NCBI RefSeq assembly: GCF_900128425.1
Contig: NZ_LT635782.1
Coordinates: 721,359 to 785,358 of the forward strand
Length of the DNA: 64,000 nucleotides
From: Anaerococcus urinomassiliensis
GTDB taxonomy: Bacteria; Bacillota; Clostridia; Tissierellales; Peptoniphilaceae
Direction: 5' to 3'
A program made the translations under genes and the position numbers. The notes below the pieces were generated by a model. It worked only from the letters and a program-made list of their open reading frames with translations, was not told the DNA's origin and made no database searches. Every line of letters starts with the position of its first letter. Position 1 is the stretch's first letter. Shown here piece by piece: positions 25,100-35,335 of this stretch.

Positions 25100-25595
25100 T
25101 TTCCTCTCCTTGGATAAATAAGAACTGCAACTGGCCAATATGAATTATGTCATTTGATTTTAGCTCAATTGCGTCATAAATTCTCTCATCGTTAAGATAG
25201 GTTCCATTGGCTGATTTTAAATCCTCCAAGAAATATATATCCTCATCTTGGATAATCCTAGCGTGGAATTTCGATAGATATTTGTCCTTAATGCAAATAG
25301 TATTTCTCTCATCTCTACCAATTGTATCTTCTTCTCCTATGAAATAATACTCTTGGACTATAAATCTAAAGCCATCTTCTCTATTTAATAATTTAAGATA
25401 TGTATCGGATTCCTTTTCTTTTTTAAGAGTTGTCCTCACATCATAATATATTATTCTAATGATTGAATATATGAAGTAAAATACAACTACGACAAATACG
25501 TATTTAAGTATTGTTGAAATCAATTGATATAAAGTTAAGTTTCCAAATACATTTATTGAAAAAAATTTATCTATAAAATTAAAAAAACTTTCCAT
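25092..25595 (-). CDS. membrane-anchored FHA-domain protein
   Basis: A 167-aa protein with one N-terminal membrane segment (about 19-47). A cytoplasmic forkhead-associated domain follows at about 85-165: DTIGRDERNTICIKDKYLSKFHARI, then EDLKSANGTYLND. The GR, S..H and NGT residues that bind phosphothreonine are all present. This places a phospho-Thr reader next to FtsW and PBP, as in the actinobacterial fhaB-rodA-pbpA cluster, where a Ser/Thr kinase controls wall synthesis. No kinase or phosphatase of that type is in this window. Confidence 0.9.
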   Translation of the reverse strand: MESFFNFIDKFFSINVFGNLTLYQLISTILKYVFVVVVFYFIYSIIRIIYYDVRTTLKKEKESDTYLKLLNREDGFRFIVQEYYFIGEEDTIGRDERNTICIKDKYLSKFHARIIQDEDIYFLEDLKSANGTYLNDERIYDAIELKSNDIIHIGQLQFLFIQGEENE

Positions 25596-25650
25596 AATAT
25601 CTTCCTTTTCTTTAGTACCTATATTTTACCACATAAAAATCTTTTTAAAA

Positions 25651-25676
25651 CAAAAAAACTAGGGCAAAAGCCCTAG
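25651..25676 (-). terminator. terminator of the glycogen operon
   Basis: A perfect 7-bp stem CTAGGGC/GCCCTAG with loop TTTT and seven Ts on the minus strand, directly after the phosphoglucomutase stop. Confidence 0.95.
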
Positions 25677-25681
25677 AAATT

Positions 25682-27373
25682 TTATTCTACACTATCAATT
25701 ACTTCTTTCATAGCCTTGATCATTTCATCTTTCTTTGTATCAGAACCATCTTTGCTATCACTTATTGCATTGACATAAATCTTGATTTTTGGTTCTGTTC
25801 CAGATGGTCTAAGTGCAAGCCATGAGTCATCTTCAAAGTAATATTTCAAAACATTTGATTTTGGAAGGCCAGTATCATCAAATTTGTAGTCAATAATCTT
25901 AGCTGTTTTTAGGCCAGCAAGTTCATCTATAGGATTGTTTCTAACTTCTTCCATAATTCTTCCGATTCTTGCTTGTCCATCAAGGCCGGTTAGGGTGATT
26001 GATACAACTTCGTTGGCATAGAATCCGTGTTCTTGATAGATATCTTCAAGTACATCTAGCAAGGATTTGCCTTGTTTTTTGTAGTATCCTGCCATCTCAG
26101 ATATCATCATTGCAGAGTTTACAGCATCCTTGTCCCTTACAAAATCCTTGTAGTTATAACCTATAGATTCTTCAAAACCAAATACGAACTTACCTTCACC
26201 AGTTCTTTCTAGTTCATTTGCTACTGCATAAATGTTTTTAAATCCTGTTAGAACGTCATATTTTTGAACTCCGTATTTTTCACAAATAGGACTAATCAAA
26301 TCTGTTGATACAAGAGATTTTACTACAGCTGGATTTTCAGGAAGTTCTCCATTTTCCTTTAAGGCTGATAGGATATAGTTGGTTAAAAGTGATCCAATCT
26401 TATTGCCTGTTAAGAATACATACTCTCCATTCTCATCTTTTATTTCTACAGCACATCTATCTGAATCAGGGTCTGTTGCTAGTAATAAATCTGCATCTAG
26501 TTCTTTGCCAAGTTTTTCTGAATACTTGAAAGCAGCTGGGTCTTCTGGGTTTGGATATCCTACTGTTGTAAAGTTTGGATCTGGATTTTCTTGTTCTGCG
26601 ACAACGTATATATTTTTAAATCCACGTTCGTCTAATATTCTTCTAACTAGTTTGTTACCAGCTCCATTTAGTGGAGTATAAACAATTTTGATATCTTTAT
26701 CTATATCTTCATTAATTGTACAATCAAGTACTTCTTTTACATAGTCTTCTATCAAGTCATCACTAACCCATTCGATTATGCCATCTTCAATCCCCTTTTC
26801 AAAGTCTATACGTGGAATTTCGAAAAAGTCAGGGTGCTCAGCAATGTGGCCTAAAATTTTGTCTGCAGTTTCATCTAGGATTTGGCTGCCTTCGCTGTTG
26901 TATGCCTTGTATCCATTGTATTCCATTGGGTTGTGGCTTGCTGTAATCATTACTCCGGCAGCTGTTTTAAGGTGTCTAACTGTGTATGATAAAACTGGAG
27001 TTGGTTGAATTTCCTTGTGAATGTAAACCTTGATGCCATTAGCAGCAAAAACTTCTGCTGTTACGCGAGCGAATTCTTCTGATTTGTGACGTACGTCATA
27101 TGAGATTGCAACTCCTGCTTTTTTAGCATCCTCGCCCATTTCAGCAACTGTATCGGCAAATCCCTGGCTTGCTTGAGCAACCATGTATTCGTTCATACGG
27201 TTGGTTCCTGCACCTAGTTTGCCACGAAGACCTGCTGTACCAAATTCTAAGGAAGAATAAAACCTATCCTTGATTTCTTCGTCATTGTCTTTGATCTCTT
27301 CTAGTTCTTTTTTTGTCTGATCGTCAAATTTGTCATTGTTGTACCACAAATTAAAAGATTCTTTATAGTCCAT
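25682..27373 (-). CDS. alpha-phosphoglucomutase/phosphomannomutase
   Basis: A 563-aa enzyme of the alpha-D-phosphohexomutase family interconverting glucose-1-P and glucose-6-P. TASHNPMEYNGYK near 143 carries the phospho-Ser, DPDSDRCAVEI near 303 the Mg ligands, GFEESIGY near 397 the sugar loop, and RPSGTEPKIKIY near 528 the phosphate loop. It is the last gene of the glycogen operon, supplying glucose-1-P for GlgC/GlgD and returning it to glycolysis. It overlaps pulA by 11 bases. Confidence 0.95.
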   Translation of the reverse strand: MDYKESFNLWYNNDKFDDQTKKELEEIKDNDEEIKDRFYSSLEFGTAGLRGKLGAGTNRMNEYMVAQASQGFADTVAEMGEDAKKAGVAISYDVRHKSEEFARVTAEVFAANGIKVYIHKEIQPTPVLSYTVRHLKTAAGVMITASHNPMEYNGYKAYNSEGSQILDETADKILGHIAEHPDFFEIPRIDFEKGIEDGIIEWVSDDLIEDYVKEVLDCTINEDIDKDIKIVYTPLNGAGNKLVRRILDERGFKNIYVVAEQENPDPNFTTVGYPNPEDPAAFKYSEKLGKELDADLLLATDPDSDRCAVEIKDENGEYVFLTGNKIGSLLTNYILSALKENGELPENPAVVKSLVSTDLISPICEKYGVQKYDVLTGFKNIYAVANELERTGEGKFVFGFEESIGYNYKDFVRDKDAVNSAMMISEMAGYYKKQGKSLLDVLEDIYQEHGFYANEVVSITLTGLDGQARIGRIMEEVRNNPIDELAGLKTAKIIDYKFDDTGLPKSNVLKYYFEDDSWLALRPSGTEPKIKIYVNAISDSKDGSDTKKDEMIKAMKEVIDSVE

Positions 27374-29258
27374 TTTTTCCTCCTAAATGGTAAACATTTA
27401 TTGATAGACCATCTACATATAGGTCTGCTTCTATCTTCTTACTTGTATTTTTACCCTCTTTGTTAAAGATATTGTCAATTCTAAGTTTTTTATCTCCTAT
27501 AAAACTTTCTATTGATCTTCTTGGGATTATTTCTCCATCTTGGCCGACATTTATTACAACGAGATTCTTTAAACCTTCATATTCCAAACTATAAATTATC
27601 ATAGAATCCTTTAATCCATCCATAAACTTTAGATTGCTGCGAATAAATGTTGGATCAGTTTTTGTAAAGGCCTTCAATGATTTTCTTAGTTCTATCAAAT
27701 CTTTGGTGTAGTTGAAGATATTCAGGTGGTCTTCTTTTTCCTTCCAATTAATAGCATTTACAAAAAGTGGTGAATTGTAAGAATTCCTGTCATTTTTCTT
27801 AGTATGGTTAAATTCATTTCCCTCATATAAAAACACCTTGCCAAATGATAGGAAAATCATTCCTATTGCAAGCTTCACATAATCATCTATTTGATCCAAG
27901 TTTTTAAGAGAAATCTGCAATTTGTCATATAAAATCAAATTGTCGTGGCAATTAAAATAATTTATTGACTCGCTTGCATCATCTGCAAAACCACTCCTTA
28001 GGTCATCATAGGCGATAGAGCCAGCTATGGATTGTTCTATAATAGGCTTTAAATAATAGTCCCCCTGGATGTAGCCTGTCCCATAGGAATCAGTATCGCC
28101 CTTTATTGCATCTCGAAAAATGTCATTAAAGACTCCAAAACCATTAGATCTTTGTGAACCTTTAATAGTGTGAAGATCATATGGAAGGGTTGTTTCAAGA
28201 GCCATCCATGGTTCTCCATAGATAATTATGTTGGGATTAATCTTTCTAAGTTCTTTAACAGCAAGTTTTATGGTATCAAGGTCTATTACGGCCATAAGGT
28301 CAAACCTAAAGCCATCAATCTTATACTCCTTAACCCAATATTTCAAAGAGTCAATTATTAGTTTCCTTACAAAGGGTCTCTCGCTTGCTAGTTCATTACC
28401 CACTCCAGTAGCATTGGAAAAATTCCCATCATCAGTCATCCTATAATAATAATTTTTACCAAGTGTATTTAGATTTGAATCATAAGACTTAAATGTGTGG
28501 TTAAATACGACATCCATTACAAGGGCTATATTTTTTTCATGAAACTTTTGAATCATTTCTTTAATTTCAAATATCCTATTTGTAGGATCATCAGGATCTG
28601 TAGCATAAGATCCTTCTGGGTTAAAATATAGCTCAGGGTCATAGCCCCAGTTGTAGTTATCATCATCAAAAAATCTATCATTTGATTCATCAACACTTAT
28701 AAAGTCATATATAGGCAAAAGCTGAACATGGCTTATGCCAAGGTCAACTAAATTATCAATGCCTGTGGCAAGTCCCTTATAGGCAGTTCCCTCCTGGCAT
28801 AGGCCAAGATACTTGCCTTTGTACTTTACTCCACTAGTATCATCAGCTGTATAATTTTTGACATTAAGTTCATATATTATAGCTTCATTTTCTGGTATTT
28901 GTGGTACTTGCGTCTCTAGAAATCCATCAGGATTTGTTTTTTCCATATCACAAACTACAGAATACATAGAATTTATAGAAGAAGCAAAGGAGTAGGGGTC
29001 AGTCACCATGTATTTGTCATCCACAAAATACGAATAATAATATCCTTCATAATCTCCTGATAAAGTAACTTGGTAGATATCATACTGAGATTTTTCCATC
29101 TTTATAAAATCTTTTCTTGGATTTCTATAGTCTTTTGATATGGCCAGATATATTTGGTCGACTGATGGCGCAAAAACTCTAAAAGTAGTTTCATCTTTAC
29201 TATATATGGCTCCAAGTTTTATATCTTTAATTTGTTCATAGCTAATATTATTTATCAA
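27363..29258 (-). CDS. pulA: type I pullulanase (glycogen debranching enzyme)
   Basis: A 631-aa cytoplasmic GH13 enzyme cleaving alpha-1,6 bonds. An N-terminal CBM48-like domain (1-100) is followed by the barrel. YNWGYDP near 203 is the type I pullulanase signature, then DVVFNHT, DGFRFDLM (nucleophile Asp), GEPW (acid/base Glu) and NCHDN (third Asp). All catalytic residues are present, in contrast to the GlgB-like protein at 44-45.7 kb. The start is TTG at 29258, overlapping the glgP-like stop; no ATG is available nearby. No signal peptide, so the substrate is internal glycogen. Confidence 0.92.
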   Translation of the reverse strand: MINNISYEQIKDIKLGAIYSKDETTFRVFAPSVDQIYLAISKDYRNPRKDFIKMEKSQYDIYQVTLSGDYEGYYYSYFVDDKYMVTDPYSFASSINSMYSVVCDMEKTNPDGFLETQVPQIPENEAIIYELNVKNYTADDTSGVKYKGKYLGLCQEGTAYKGLATGIDNLVDLGISHVQLLPIYDFISVDESNDRFFDDDNYNWGYDPELYFNPEGSYATDPDDPTNRIFEIKEMIQKFHEKNIALVMDVVFNHTFKSYDSNLNTLGKNYYYRMTDDGNFSNATGVGNELASERPFVRKLIIDSLKYWVKEYKIDGFRFDLMAVIDLDTIKLAVKELRKINPNIIIYGEPWMALETTLPYDLHTIKGSQRSNGFGVFNDIFRDAIKGDTDSYGTGYIQGDYYLKPIIEQSIAGSIAYDDLRSGFADDASESINYFNCHDNLILYDKLQISLKNLDQIDDYVKLAIGMIFLSFGKVFLYEGNEFNHTKKNDRNSYNSPLFVNAINWKEKEDHLNIFNYTKDLIELRKSLKAFTKTDPTFIRSNLKFMDGLKDSMIIYSLEYEGLKNLVVINVGQDGEIIPRRSIESFIGDKKLRIDNIFNKEGKNTSKKIEADLYVDGLSINVYHLGGKNGL

Positions 29259-31494
29259 AACTTCTTTTCCTTTTTAATAAGTCATCTAGGTTAAATTTGC
29301 TAGCCCATATGAAATTTTGCATACTATTTTGTGTCCATTTTTCCTTGTCTATATAGTCTTTTTGCATATCTTTTCTTAGGTTCACAAGATTTTCTAGGTC
29401 TAGGAATACATTAAATGAATCATTGTATAGTAGTATTTCGTCATATAAGTTTTTAAAATCATATGGGAAAGCTTCCTTAGGCTCATTTAATAGCCTGTCA
29501 ATAGTATATTTTACTATTTTGTTTTGATAAATGATATCATTAGCAATATATTTTCTTTCTTTTCTTATTGCCTCATAAGTTTTATAATCATCATCTAATA
29601 GATAAAATTCATTAGCAATATCCAAATTTTCAACAATTCCTGCCTTAGTTGAAATCACATTTGACATATTGTATAGACAGTTTATTATATCAAAGTTTTG
29701 ATTATCCATTAATGGATGGGCTAGGTTAGAATATACATCTGCCGCTGGATAAAGTATTCTCAGGTCTTTAACCCCAGTATTTTCTACAAAAATAATCTTG
29801 ATTTTCTTACTTATAATCTTATCTGCTTCTATAAGTTTTTTAAGGGCTAGAATAAACTTTATGGTTTCCTTTGCCACATAGTAACCCTCATTGGCCTTGC
29901 CAGAAAAAATATAAGTTTTTGGTACAAAATAAGCATTTGTATTATCTCTTAGATAAAAATATTCATAGGCAATTTCTAGGGCATTTAGTATTTGCCTTTT
30001 GCTTTCGTGAATTATAGATAGCTGCAAATCAAATATTGAATAAGGATTTATGGATGGATCTTTCAAATATTTGCTTAGCTTTACTTTATTATAGAATTTA
30101 ATTTCATCTAGGCTATCGATAAAGTCTTTGTTCTCTTTTAGATAAATAAGCTTCTTGCTATCATTTCTATAATCATTGATATTATATTCTCTAAGAAGAT
30201 CATAAAGCTTAAGGTTTGCAGATTGACCGTACATTTGCCTATCGCTTCCCATGTTCATATAGGAAGTATTGTTTGATATTGACTTGTTTTCAAAAAGCAC
30301 CTTAGATAAGAAGATATATTCCCTGGATAGGACTATATTAATATTTTTAAAAATCATCTGTCCATTTTCTATTAAAGGCAAATAGCTTTCTGATTTTCCT
30401 AGTTCTGTTTGTATGTCGATAATAGTACTATAAAGTTCTGGATTCAGCTTTCTTATTTCATCGGCTGGATAGTTTTCTAGTGAATCATCTGTTATAGAAA
30501 ACACTAGGTGGTAGAATATTTCCCTTGTATAAGCTATAGCTTTTCTCATAGTGAATTTATGTTCTCTTGTAAGGATTCTGATAAATTCGACTAAGGCTAG
30601 GGTCGGATGAATGTCGTTTATAATAACTTTAGTTTGTTTATTGATATTATTTATATCCTCATAATACAAGATGTATCTTCTTACAAAGTCTCTCATAGCT
30701 GATGCTGCAAAGAAATATTCTTGTTTTAACCTTAAAATCTTGCCCTCATATGAAGAATCGTCTACATAAAGAAACTGAGTAATTGAAAGGTTATTAATAT
30801 AATCCCCATAGGCATTGATTATATCCCCATTAGAAAACTCGTTAACATCTATTACTGAAGTTGGCTCAGATTTAAAAAGTCTAAGTGTATTTACAAATTT
30901 AGCATCAGATGAAAGTATGGGCATGTCGTAGGTTACAGTCTTGTGGTTTTTCCCATATATTTCTATTAGATTTGTAAAAGATTTTTGGTGTTCCCAATTT
31001 GACCCGTGTTCTAACCATGAATCTGACCTTACTTCTTGCTTACCGTTGGCTATAACCTGCTTAAAATCACCTGATTCATAGCGAAGTGCGTAGGCTGTGG
31101 CCTTTATCTTTTGATCTGTTAGAGCATTTATAAGGTAGGAAGAACCCATGCCCATATCACCAATGCCGAGGGCTGGGTCTAGGTCATAAGCCATGATAGA
31201 ATCATAATCAAAGCCAATTTCACCAATGGCTGCCTTAATCTCATCTTCAATATCAAGTTTATATATTATGTTTGATAGGAAAGACCCAGGCAGATACTCA
31301 AAACTTAATATATAGACTTCGTAACCCTCTTTTATTTTCTTGGAAGAGACCCAAGTCTTGCCTACACTTTCCATAATATAACGGCATAGGCAATCATAGA
31401 TTTCCCTTTCTCTTGCTGTGTTTAGGTCTTTAGCATAAAAAGAATACAAATAATTTTGTATTCTTTCTATGATAGTATTCTTATTAATTTTCAT
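29248..31494 (-). CDS. glycogen phosphorylase homologue lacking the PLP lysine
   Basis: A 748-aa protein with recognisable GlgP blocks: DLDPALGIGDMGMGSSYLI (normally LGNGGLGRLAACF), YALRYESGDFKQ, INDIHPTLALVEFIRIL, IHESKRQILNALE, FSGKANEGYYVAKETIKF and YPAADVYSNL. The block that should read EASGTGNMKF, holding the Schiff-base Lys for pyridoxal phosphate, aligns without gaps to LMDNQNFDII, giving Ile at the Lys position (codon 29688-29686, ATA). The NGVAxLH and KTNGITPR substrate blocks are also unrecognisable. Phosphorolysis therefore looks impossible, yet the frame is intact and lies between glgA and pulA. The ATG at 31494, two bases after the glgA stop, is preferred over an overlapping start at 31515. 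Confidence 0.85.
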   Translation of the reverse strand: MKINKNTIIERIQNYLYSFYAKDLNTAREREIYDCLCRYIMESVGKTWVSSKKIKEGYEVYILSFEYLPGSFLSNIIYKLDIEDEIKAAIGEIGFDYDSIMAYDLDPALGIGDMGMGSSYLINALTDQKIKATAYALRYESGDFKQVIANGKQEVRSDSWLEHGSNWEHQKSFTNLIEIYGKNHKTVTYDMPILSSDAKFVNTLRLFKSEPTSVIDVNEFSNGDIINAYGDYINNLSITQFLYVDDSSYEGKILRLKQEYFFAASAMRDFVRRYILYYEDINNINKQTKVIINDIHPTLALVEFIRILTREHKFTMRKAIAYTREIFYHLVFSITDDSLENYPADEIRKLNPELYSTIIDIQTELGKSESYLPLIENGQMIFKNINIVLSREYIFLSKVLFENKSISNNTSYMNMGSDRQMYGQSANLKLYDLLREYNINDYRNDSKKLIYLKENKDFIDSLDEIKFYNKVKLSKYLKDPSINPYSIFDLQLSIIHESKRQILNALEIAYEYFYLRDNTNAYFVPKTYIFSGKANEGYYVAKETIKFILALKKLIEADKIISKKIKIIFVENTGVKDLRILYPAADVYSNLAHPLMDNQNFDIINCLYNMSNVISTKAGIVENLDIANEFYLLDDDYKTYEAIRKERKYIANDIIYQNKIVKYTIDRLLNEPKEAFPYDFKNLYDEILLYNDSFNVFLDLENLVNLRKDMQKDYIDKEKWTQNSMQNFIWASKFNLDDLLKRKRSFDK

Positions 31495-31495
31495 A

Positions 31496-32926
31496 CTAGG
31501 CTCTTGTTTCATCATATAAATCTTTATATTTTTTAGCTGACATTTGCCAGTCTATATCGCTTTTCATTGCATTATTAACAAGTCTATTATGTGCTTCTTT
31601 ATTATTTTTATAAATATTTATAGCGTTTTTGATTGTAAATAATAACTCATGGGCATTGATATTTGAGAAAGAATATCCTGTACCCTCACCTGTGTATTCA
31701 TTGTAAGGAATAACCGTATCCTTAAGGCCACCTGCCTCACGAACTATAGGCAAAGCTCCATAGCGCATAGCAATTAGCTGGCTGATTCCACAAGGTTCTG
31801 AGATTGAAGGCATAAGGTAAAAGTCACTAGATGCATATATTTGGTGAGCTTCTTGGCCACCAAAATAAATTCTTGCTGAAAGTTTTTCTGGATATTTCCA
31901 AGCAAAATATTTTAGCATTTCTTCATAAGTATAGTCACCAGTACCTAGGGCTACAATCTGGATATCTTCTTCCAATAGCTCATCTAATATGTACCTTACA
32001 AGGTCCATACCCTTCATTTCGTTTAACCTTGTTACCATACCAATCATTGGTACATCTTCTCTTTGTGGTAGACCGTATTGTTTTTGTAAGGCTAATTTAT
32101 TGTTAACTTTTTTGTCTATACTATCTATGTCAAAATTTTGATTTATAAGTTTATCCGTTGCAGGATTCCATTCATTATAGTCTATACCGTTTACAATGCC
32201 TGATAATTTGTAATCATATTCACGAATAACCCCATCCAGACTCTCTCCATAGAATGGGTAGTGGATTTCACGAGCATAATTTTCTGAAACAGTATTGACA
32301 GCAGTAGCATGGATTATTCCAGCTTTCATAAAGTTAATTGCATCATAATATTTCAAATCATTTTCGTTAAAATATCCACCATCAAGACCAGCCAGTCTCA
32401 TTATATCTGGGTTAAATACGCCTTGGTATTTCAAATTGTGGATGGTAAATAATGTTCTTATATCGTTATAGTAGCTATCCCCATGCCTAAAATCATTTAC
32501 AAATACATTGACCATAGCCGTATGCCAGTCATTAGAGTGGATAATGTTTGGTTTAAAGTCTATTTCTTTTGGAAGTAGGGTACAAGCTTTTGAGAAGAAA
32601 ATGAATCTTTCTGCATCGTCATCAAAGCCATAAGGATATCCCCTATCAAAGTATTCTTGATTATCAATGAAATAATAGCAGACTCCATCATAATCGAGTC
32701 TATAAACTCCTGCGTATTGGTGTTTCCAATCTAGGTCTACATAAAACTCAGTGACCTTTTCCATTTTTGAAAGATATTTTTCGTCGATAGAACCATACAT
32801 AGGGATTACAGCTCTGACATCAACGCCGATCTTTTTAAGTTCTTTTGGTAGAGATCCAGCAACATCGGCTAGACCTCCTGTCTTGATAAAAGGTACTGCT
32901 TCACTAGCTAGAAAAAGTACATTCAT
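31496..32926 (-). CDS. glgA: glycogen synthase (ADP-glucose type)
   Basis: A 476-aa GT5 enzyme extending alpha-1,4-glucan from ADP-glucose. LFLASEAVPFIKTGGLADV at the start has the KTGGL donor-binding motif. IHSNDWHTAMV, FTIHNLKYQG, VNGIDYNEWNP and SEPCGISQLIAMRYG (catalytic Glu region) complete the family. The ATG at 32926 lies two bases after the glgD stop and has GGAGC just upstream; a start four codons earlier would bury that site. All expected active-site motifs are present, so the organism should make linear glucan. Confidence 0.95.
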   Translation of the reverse strand: MNVLFLASEAVPFIKTGGLADVAGSLPKELKKIGVDVRAVIPMYGSIDEKYLSKMEKVTEFYVDLDWKHQYAGVYRLDYDGVCYYFIDNQEYFDRGYPYGFDDDAERFIFFSKACTLLPKEIDFKPNIIHSNDWHTAMVNVFVNDFRHGDSYYNDIRTLFTIHNLKYQGVFNPDIMRLAGLDGGYFNENDLKYYDAINFMKAGIIHATAVNTVSENYAREIHYPFYGESLDGVIREYDYKLSGIVNGIDYNEWNPATDKLINQNFDIDSIDKKVNNKLALQKQYGLPQREDVPMIGMVTRLNEMKGMDLVRYILDELLEEDIQIVALGTGDYTYEEMLKYFAWKYPEKLSARIYFGGQEAHQIYASSDFYLMPSISEPCGISQLIAMRYGALPIVREAGGLKDTVIPYNEYTGEGTGYSFSNINAHELLFTIKNAINIYKNNKEAHNRLVNNAMKSDIDWQMSAKKYKDLYDETRA

Positions 32927-32928
32927 TT

Positions 32929-34050
32929 TTAGCTCCATTCTTCCATTACTTCATTTTTTGATGATACAAATGGGTGAACCCTGTTACCAAATAATTTCAC
33001 GTTGTTTCCTATCTTTGTTCCCTTATCAGTTATAACAAAGTTAAGTATTGCGTCATTACCAATAACTGTATCTTGGAAGATAACTGAATTTTTGATAACA
33101 GCACCCTTTTTAACTGTAACTCCCCTAAAGACTATTGAATTTTCAATCTCACCTTCTATAATAGCACCATTTGCAACAAGAGAGTTTTTAACCTTACTAT
33201 CTTTTGTATATGATGTTGAAGGTTCATCCTTAGACTTGGTATAAACTAGACCATCTTGGTAAAATAAGGAGTCGTATAATTCTTCGTCTAAAAGCTTCAT
33301 ATTTGCTTCAAAGAATGAAAATGTATCCATAATAATCTCAATATGCTTCTCAGTCCTATAAAAATCAATGTTTAAATCTTCTGGTAGAGAAAATATTGCT
33401 GTAAGAAGTGATGAAATAGTATTTCTCTCAACCGCATATCTTAATACCTTGATTAGAACATCTCTTTTTATTAGTATTGAACCTGCGAAAAGATCGAATT
33501 CATCCGATAAACCTAGGTTAGTACCAAGGCTTACTGGATTATTATTTTCATCAGAATTTATAATCTTTCTATTTAGATAAAAACCATCGTCATCGCGCAT
33601 TCTTTGTGTAAATATCAATACATCACTATCATTTGATTTTATATATTCTTTTGCATCGCTTATATCAACCTTTGAAATGTACATTGGATTGGTAATAAAA
33701 ACATATTCTGCATTAGAATCCTCAATACCTCTAATAGTGTCATAATATGTTTCAACTTCGCTAGGATTTGCAATACCGTAATTTGGAGGAATTATTGTAA
33801 GACCACCACGTCTGCGGTTAAGTTCCCAACTTCTACCATTTCCTATGTGATCTAAGGTTGATCTCATCTTCCTACCTGCAAATAGTATCACATTGGTAAT
33901 ATCATAATTTGTCAGATTTGACAAAGTAAAGTCAATAATCCTATACCTTCCACCAAATGGTAGCATATAATCTGGTCTAACCTTGCACAATTCATCATAA
34001 TTTCCAGAATCAAACTCTGAACTATACACTAAAGCTAAAATGCTATCCAT
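32929..34050 (-). CDS. glgD: glucose-1-phosphate adenylyltransferase regulatory subunit GlgD
   Basis: A 373-aa paralogue of GlgC. The N-terminus LALVYSSEFDSGNYDELCKVRPDYMLPFGGRYRIIDF matches GlgD and lacks the GGxGxRLxPLT nucleotide-binding loop of catalytic subunits. The C-terminal half shows the left-handed beta-helix repeats (SLVANGAIIEGEIENSIVFRGVTVKKGAVI). In Firmicutes GlgC and GlgD form a heterotetramer in which GlgD tunes activity. It follows glgC by one base and precedes glgA. Confidence 0.93.
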   Translation of the reverse strand: MDSILALVYSSEFDSGNYDELCKVRPDYMLPFGGRYRIIDFTLSNLTNYDITNVILFAGRKMRSTLDHIGNGRSWELNRRRGGLTIIPPNYGIANPSEVETYYDTIRGIEDSNAEYVFITNPMYISKVDISDAKEYIKSNDSDVLIFTQRMRDDDGFYLNRKIINSDENNNPVSLGTNLGLSDEFDLFAGSILIKRDVLIKVLRYAVERNTISSLLTAIFSLPEDLNIDFYRTEKHIEIIMDTFSFFEANMKLLDEELYDSLFYQDGLVYTKSKDEPSTSYTKDSKVKNSLVANGAIIEGEIENSIVFRGVTVKKGAVIKNSVIFQDTVIGNDAILNFVITDKGTKIGNNVKLFGNRVHPFVSSKNEVMEEWS

Positions 34051-34051
34051 C

Positions 34052-35185
34052 TTATTCCTCCTCGATTCCTTCTGAACTTACAAGATAAACCTTATCATCG
34101 CCTTCTTTGCCTATATTTTCTGTAATCTCAATATCTTCAGCAACTACACAGTTGTAAATCTTAACCCCTGCCTTAACCGTAGATCCATTTAATAAGACAC
34201 TGTCACAAACTTCAGCACCTTCTTCAACTTTAACATTTGAGAATAAAACTGAATTCTTAACTTTGCCATTAATCACACAAGCTTCATTAACTAGAGCATC
34301 TTCAAGTATACCTTCTTTGCCAATCCTGTGTGGTGGCAAGTTTAGGCTTGTAGTATATATTTTCCAATCTTCGTCATAAATCCTTAGCTCATTATTAGGA
34401 TCGATAAGGTCGAGGTTAGCTTGCCAGAAACTCCTTACAGTTCCAACATCTTTCCAATATCCATCAAACTTATAGACGTAAAGAGGTTTGCCATCATTAA
34501 GCATTTTAGGGATAATATCTTTACCAAAGTCATTTGAAGAATCAGGATTATCATTATCTTCTATTAGGGCCTTACGTAGCACTTTCCAATTAAATACATA
34601 AATTCCCATAGATGCAAGATTAGATTTTGGATCTTCTGGTTTTTCTTCAAACTCAGTGATTTTGCCATCTTCATCAGTATTCATAATACCAAATCTGCTA
34701 GCTTCATCCCAATCAACTTCCATTACCGCTATAGTAGCATCAGCACCCTTTTCTTTATGTATATCAAGGAGTTTCCTATAATCCATCTTGTAAATATGGT
34801 CACCTGATAATATCAAAACATATTCTGGATTGACGCTATCAAGATATTTAATATTTTCATAAATAGCAGATGCGGTACCTTCGAACCACTTACCCCCATC
34901 TTCAGTATAATATGGTGATAATATTCTTAATCCACCGTTATTTCTATCATAATCCCAAGCAGAACCAATACCTAGGTGACGGTTTAAAAGCTGTGGCTTA
35001 TATTGAGTCAAAACACCAATATCCCTAATCTCTGAATTGGTAGAATTACTTAAAGCAAAATCTATAATTCTGTATTTTCCACCAAAAGGAACTACAGGTT
35101 TTGCCATATCTTTAGTCAAGGCCTTAAGACGTGAACCTTGACCACCAGCCAATAGCATAGCTACTGTCTTATTTGAGTTTCTCAT
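34052..35185 (-). CDS. glgC: glucose-1-phosphate adenylyltransferase
   Basis: A 377-aa enzyme forming ADP-glucose from glucose-1-P and ATP, the committed step of glycogen synthesis. [34 protein letters not shown] is the catalytic N-terminus. [14 protein letters not shown] and FEEKPEDP follow, and beta-helix repeats lie at the C-terminus. The ATG at 35185 behind GGAGG is chosen; an ATG four codons earlier overlaps that site. It is the first gene of the operon. A hairpin CCCAG/CTGGG lies in its leader at 35229-35243, and TATAAT on the minus strand at 35272-35267 may be its -10. Confidence 0.95.
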   Translation of the reverse strand: MRNSNKTVAMLLAGGQGSRLKALTKDMAKPVVPFGGKYRIIDFALSNSTNSEIRDIGVLTQYKPQLLNRHLGIGSAWDYDRNNGGLRILSPYYTEDGGKWFEGTASAIYENIKYLDSVNPEYVLILSGDHIYKMDYRKLLDIHKEKGADATIAVMEVDWDEASRFGIMNTDEDGKITEFEEKPEDPKSNLASMGIYVFNWKVLRKALIEDNDNPDSSNDFGKDIIPKMLNDGKPLYVYKFDGYWKDVGTVRSFWQANLDLIDPNNELRIYDEDWKIYTTSLNLPPHRIGKEGILEDALVNEACVINGKVKNSVLFSNVKVEEGAEVCDSVLLNGSTVKAGVKIYNCVVAEDIEITENIGKEGDDKVYLVSSEGIEEE

Positions 35186-35295
35186 TGCATCCTCCATTGC
35201 GCATAATTATTTTCTTATTATATTAATACCCAGTAAAGCTGGGCGTAATTAGAAAAACCTTTTCTTATTATATATTTTACAAAATATCTCAATTT

Positions 35296-35324
35296 TTGAC
35301 AATAAGGTTTTTTCCTAGTATAAT
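35296..35324 (+). promoter_or_regulatory. tmRNA promoter
   Basis: A perfect consensus promoter: -35 TTGACA (35296-35301), 17-base spacer, -10 TATAAT (35319-35324), with transcription expected near 35331-35336 at the 5' end of tmRNA. Confidence 0.92.
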
Positions 35325-35335
35325 TTATGCTACTT

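Noticed and set aside
35229..35243. Hairpin in the glgC leader as a riboswitch
   Set aside because: Only a 5-bp CCCAG/CTGGG stem; no aptamer-like structure or terminator accompanies it.
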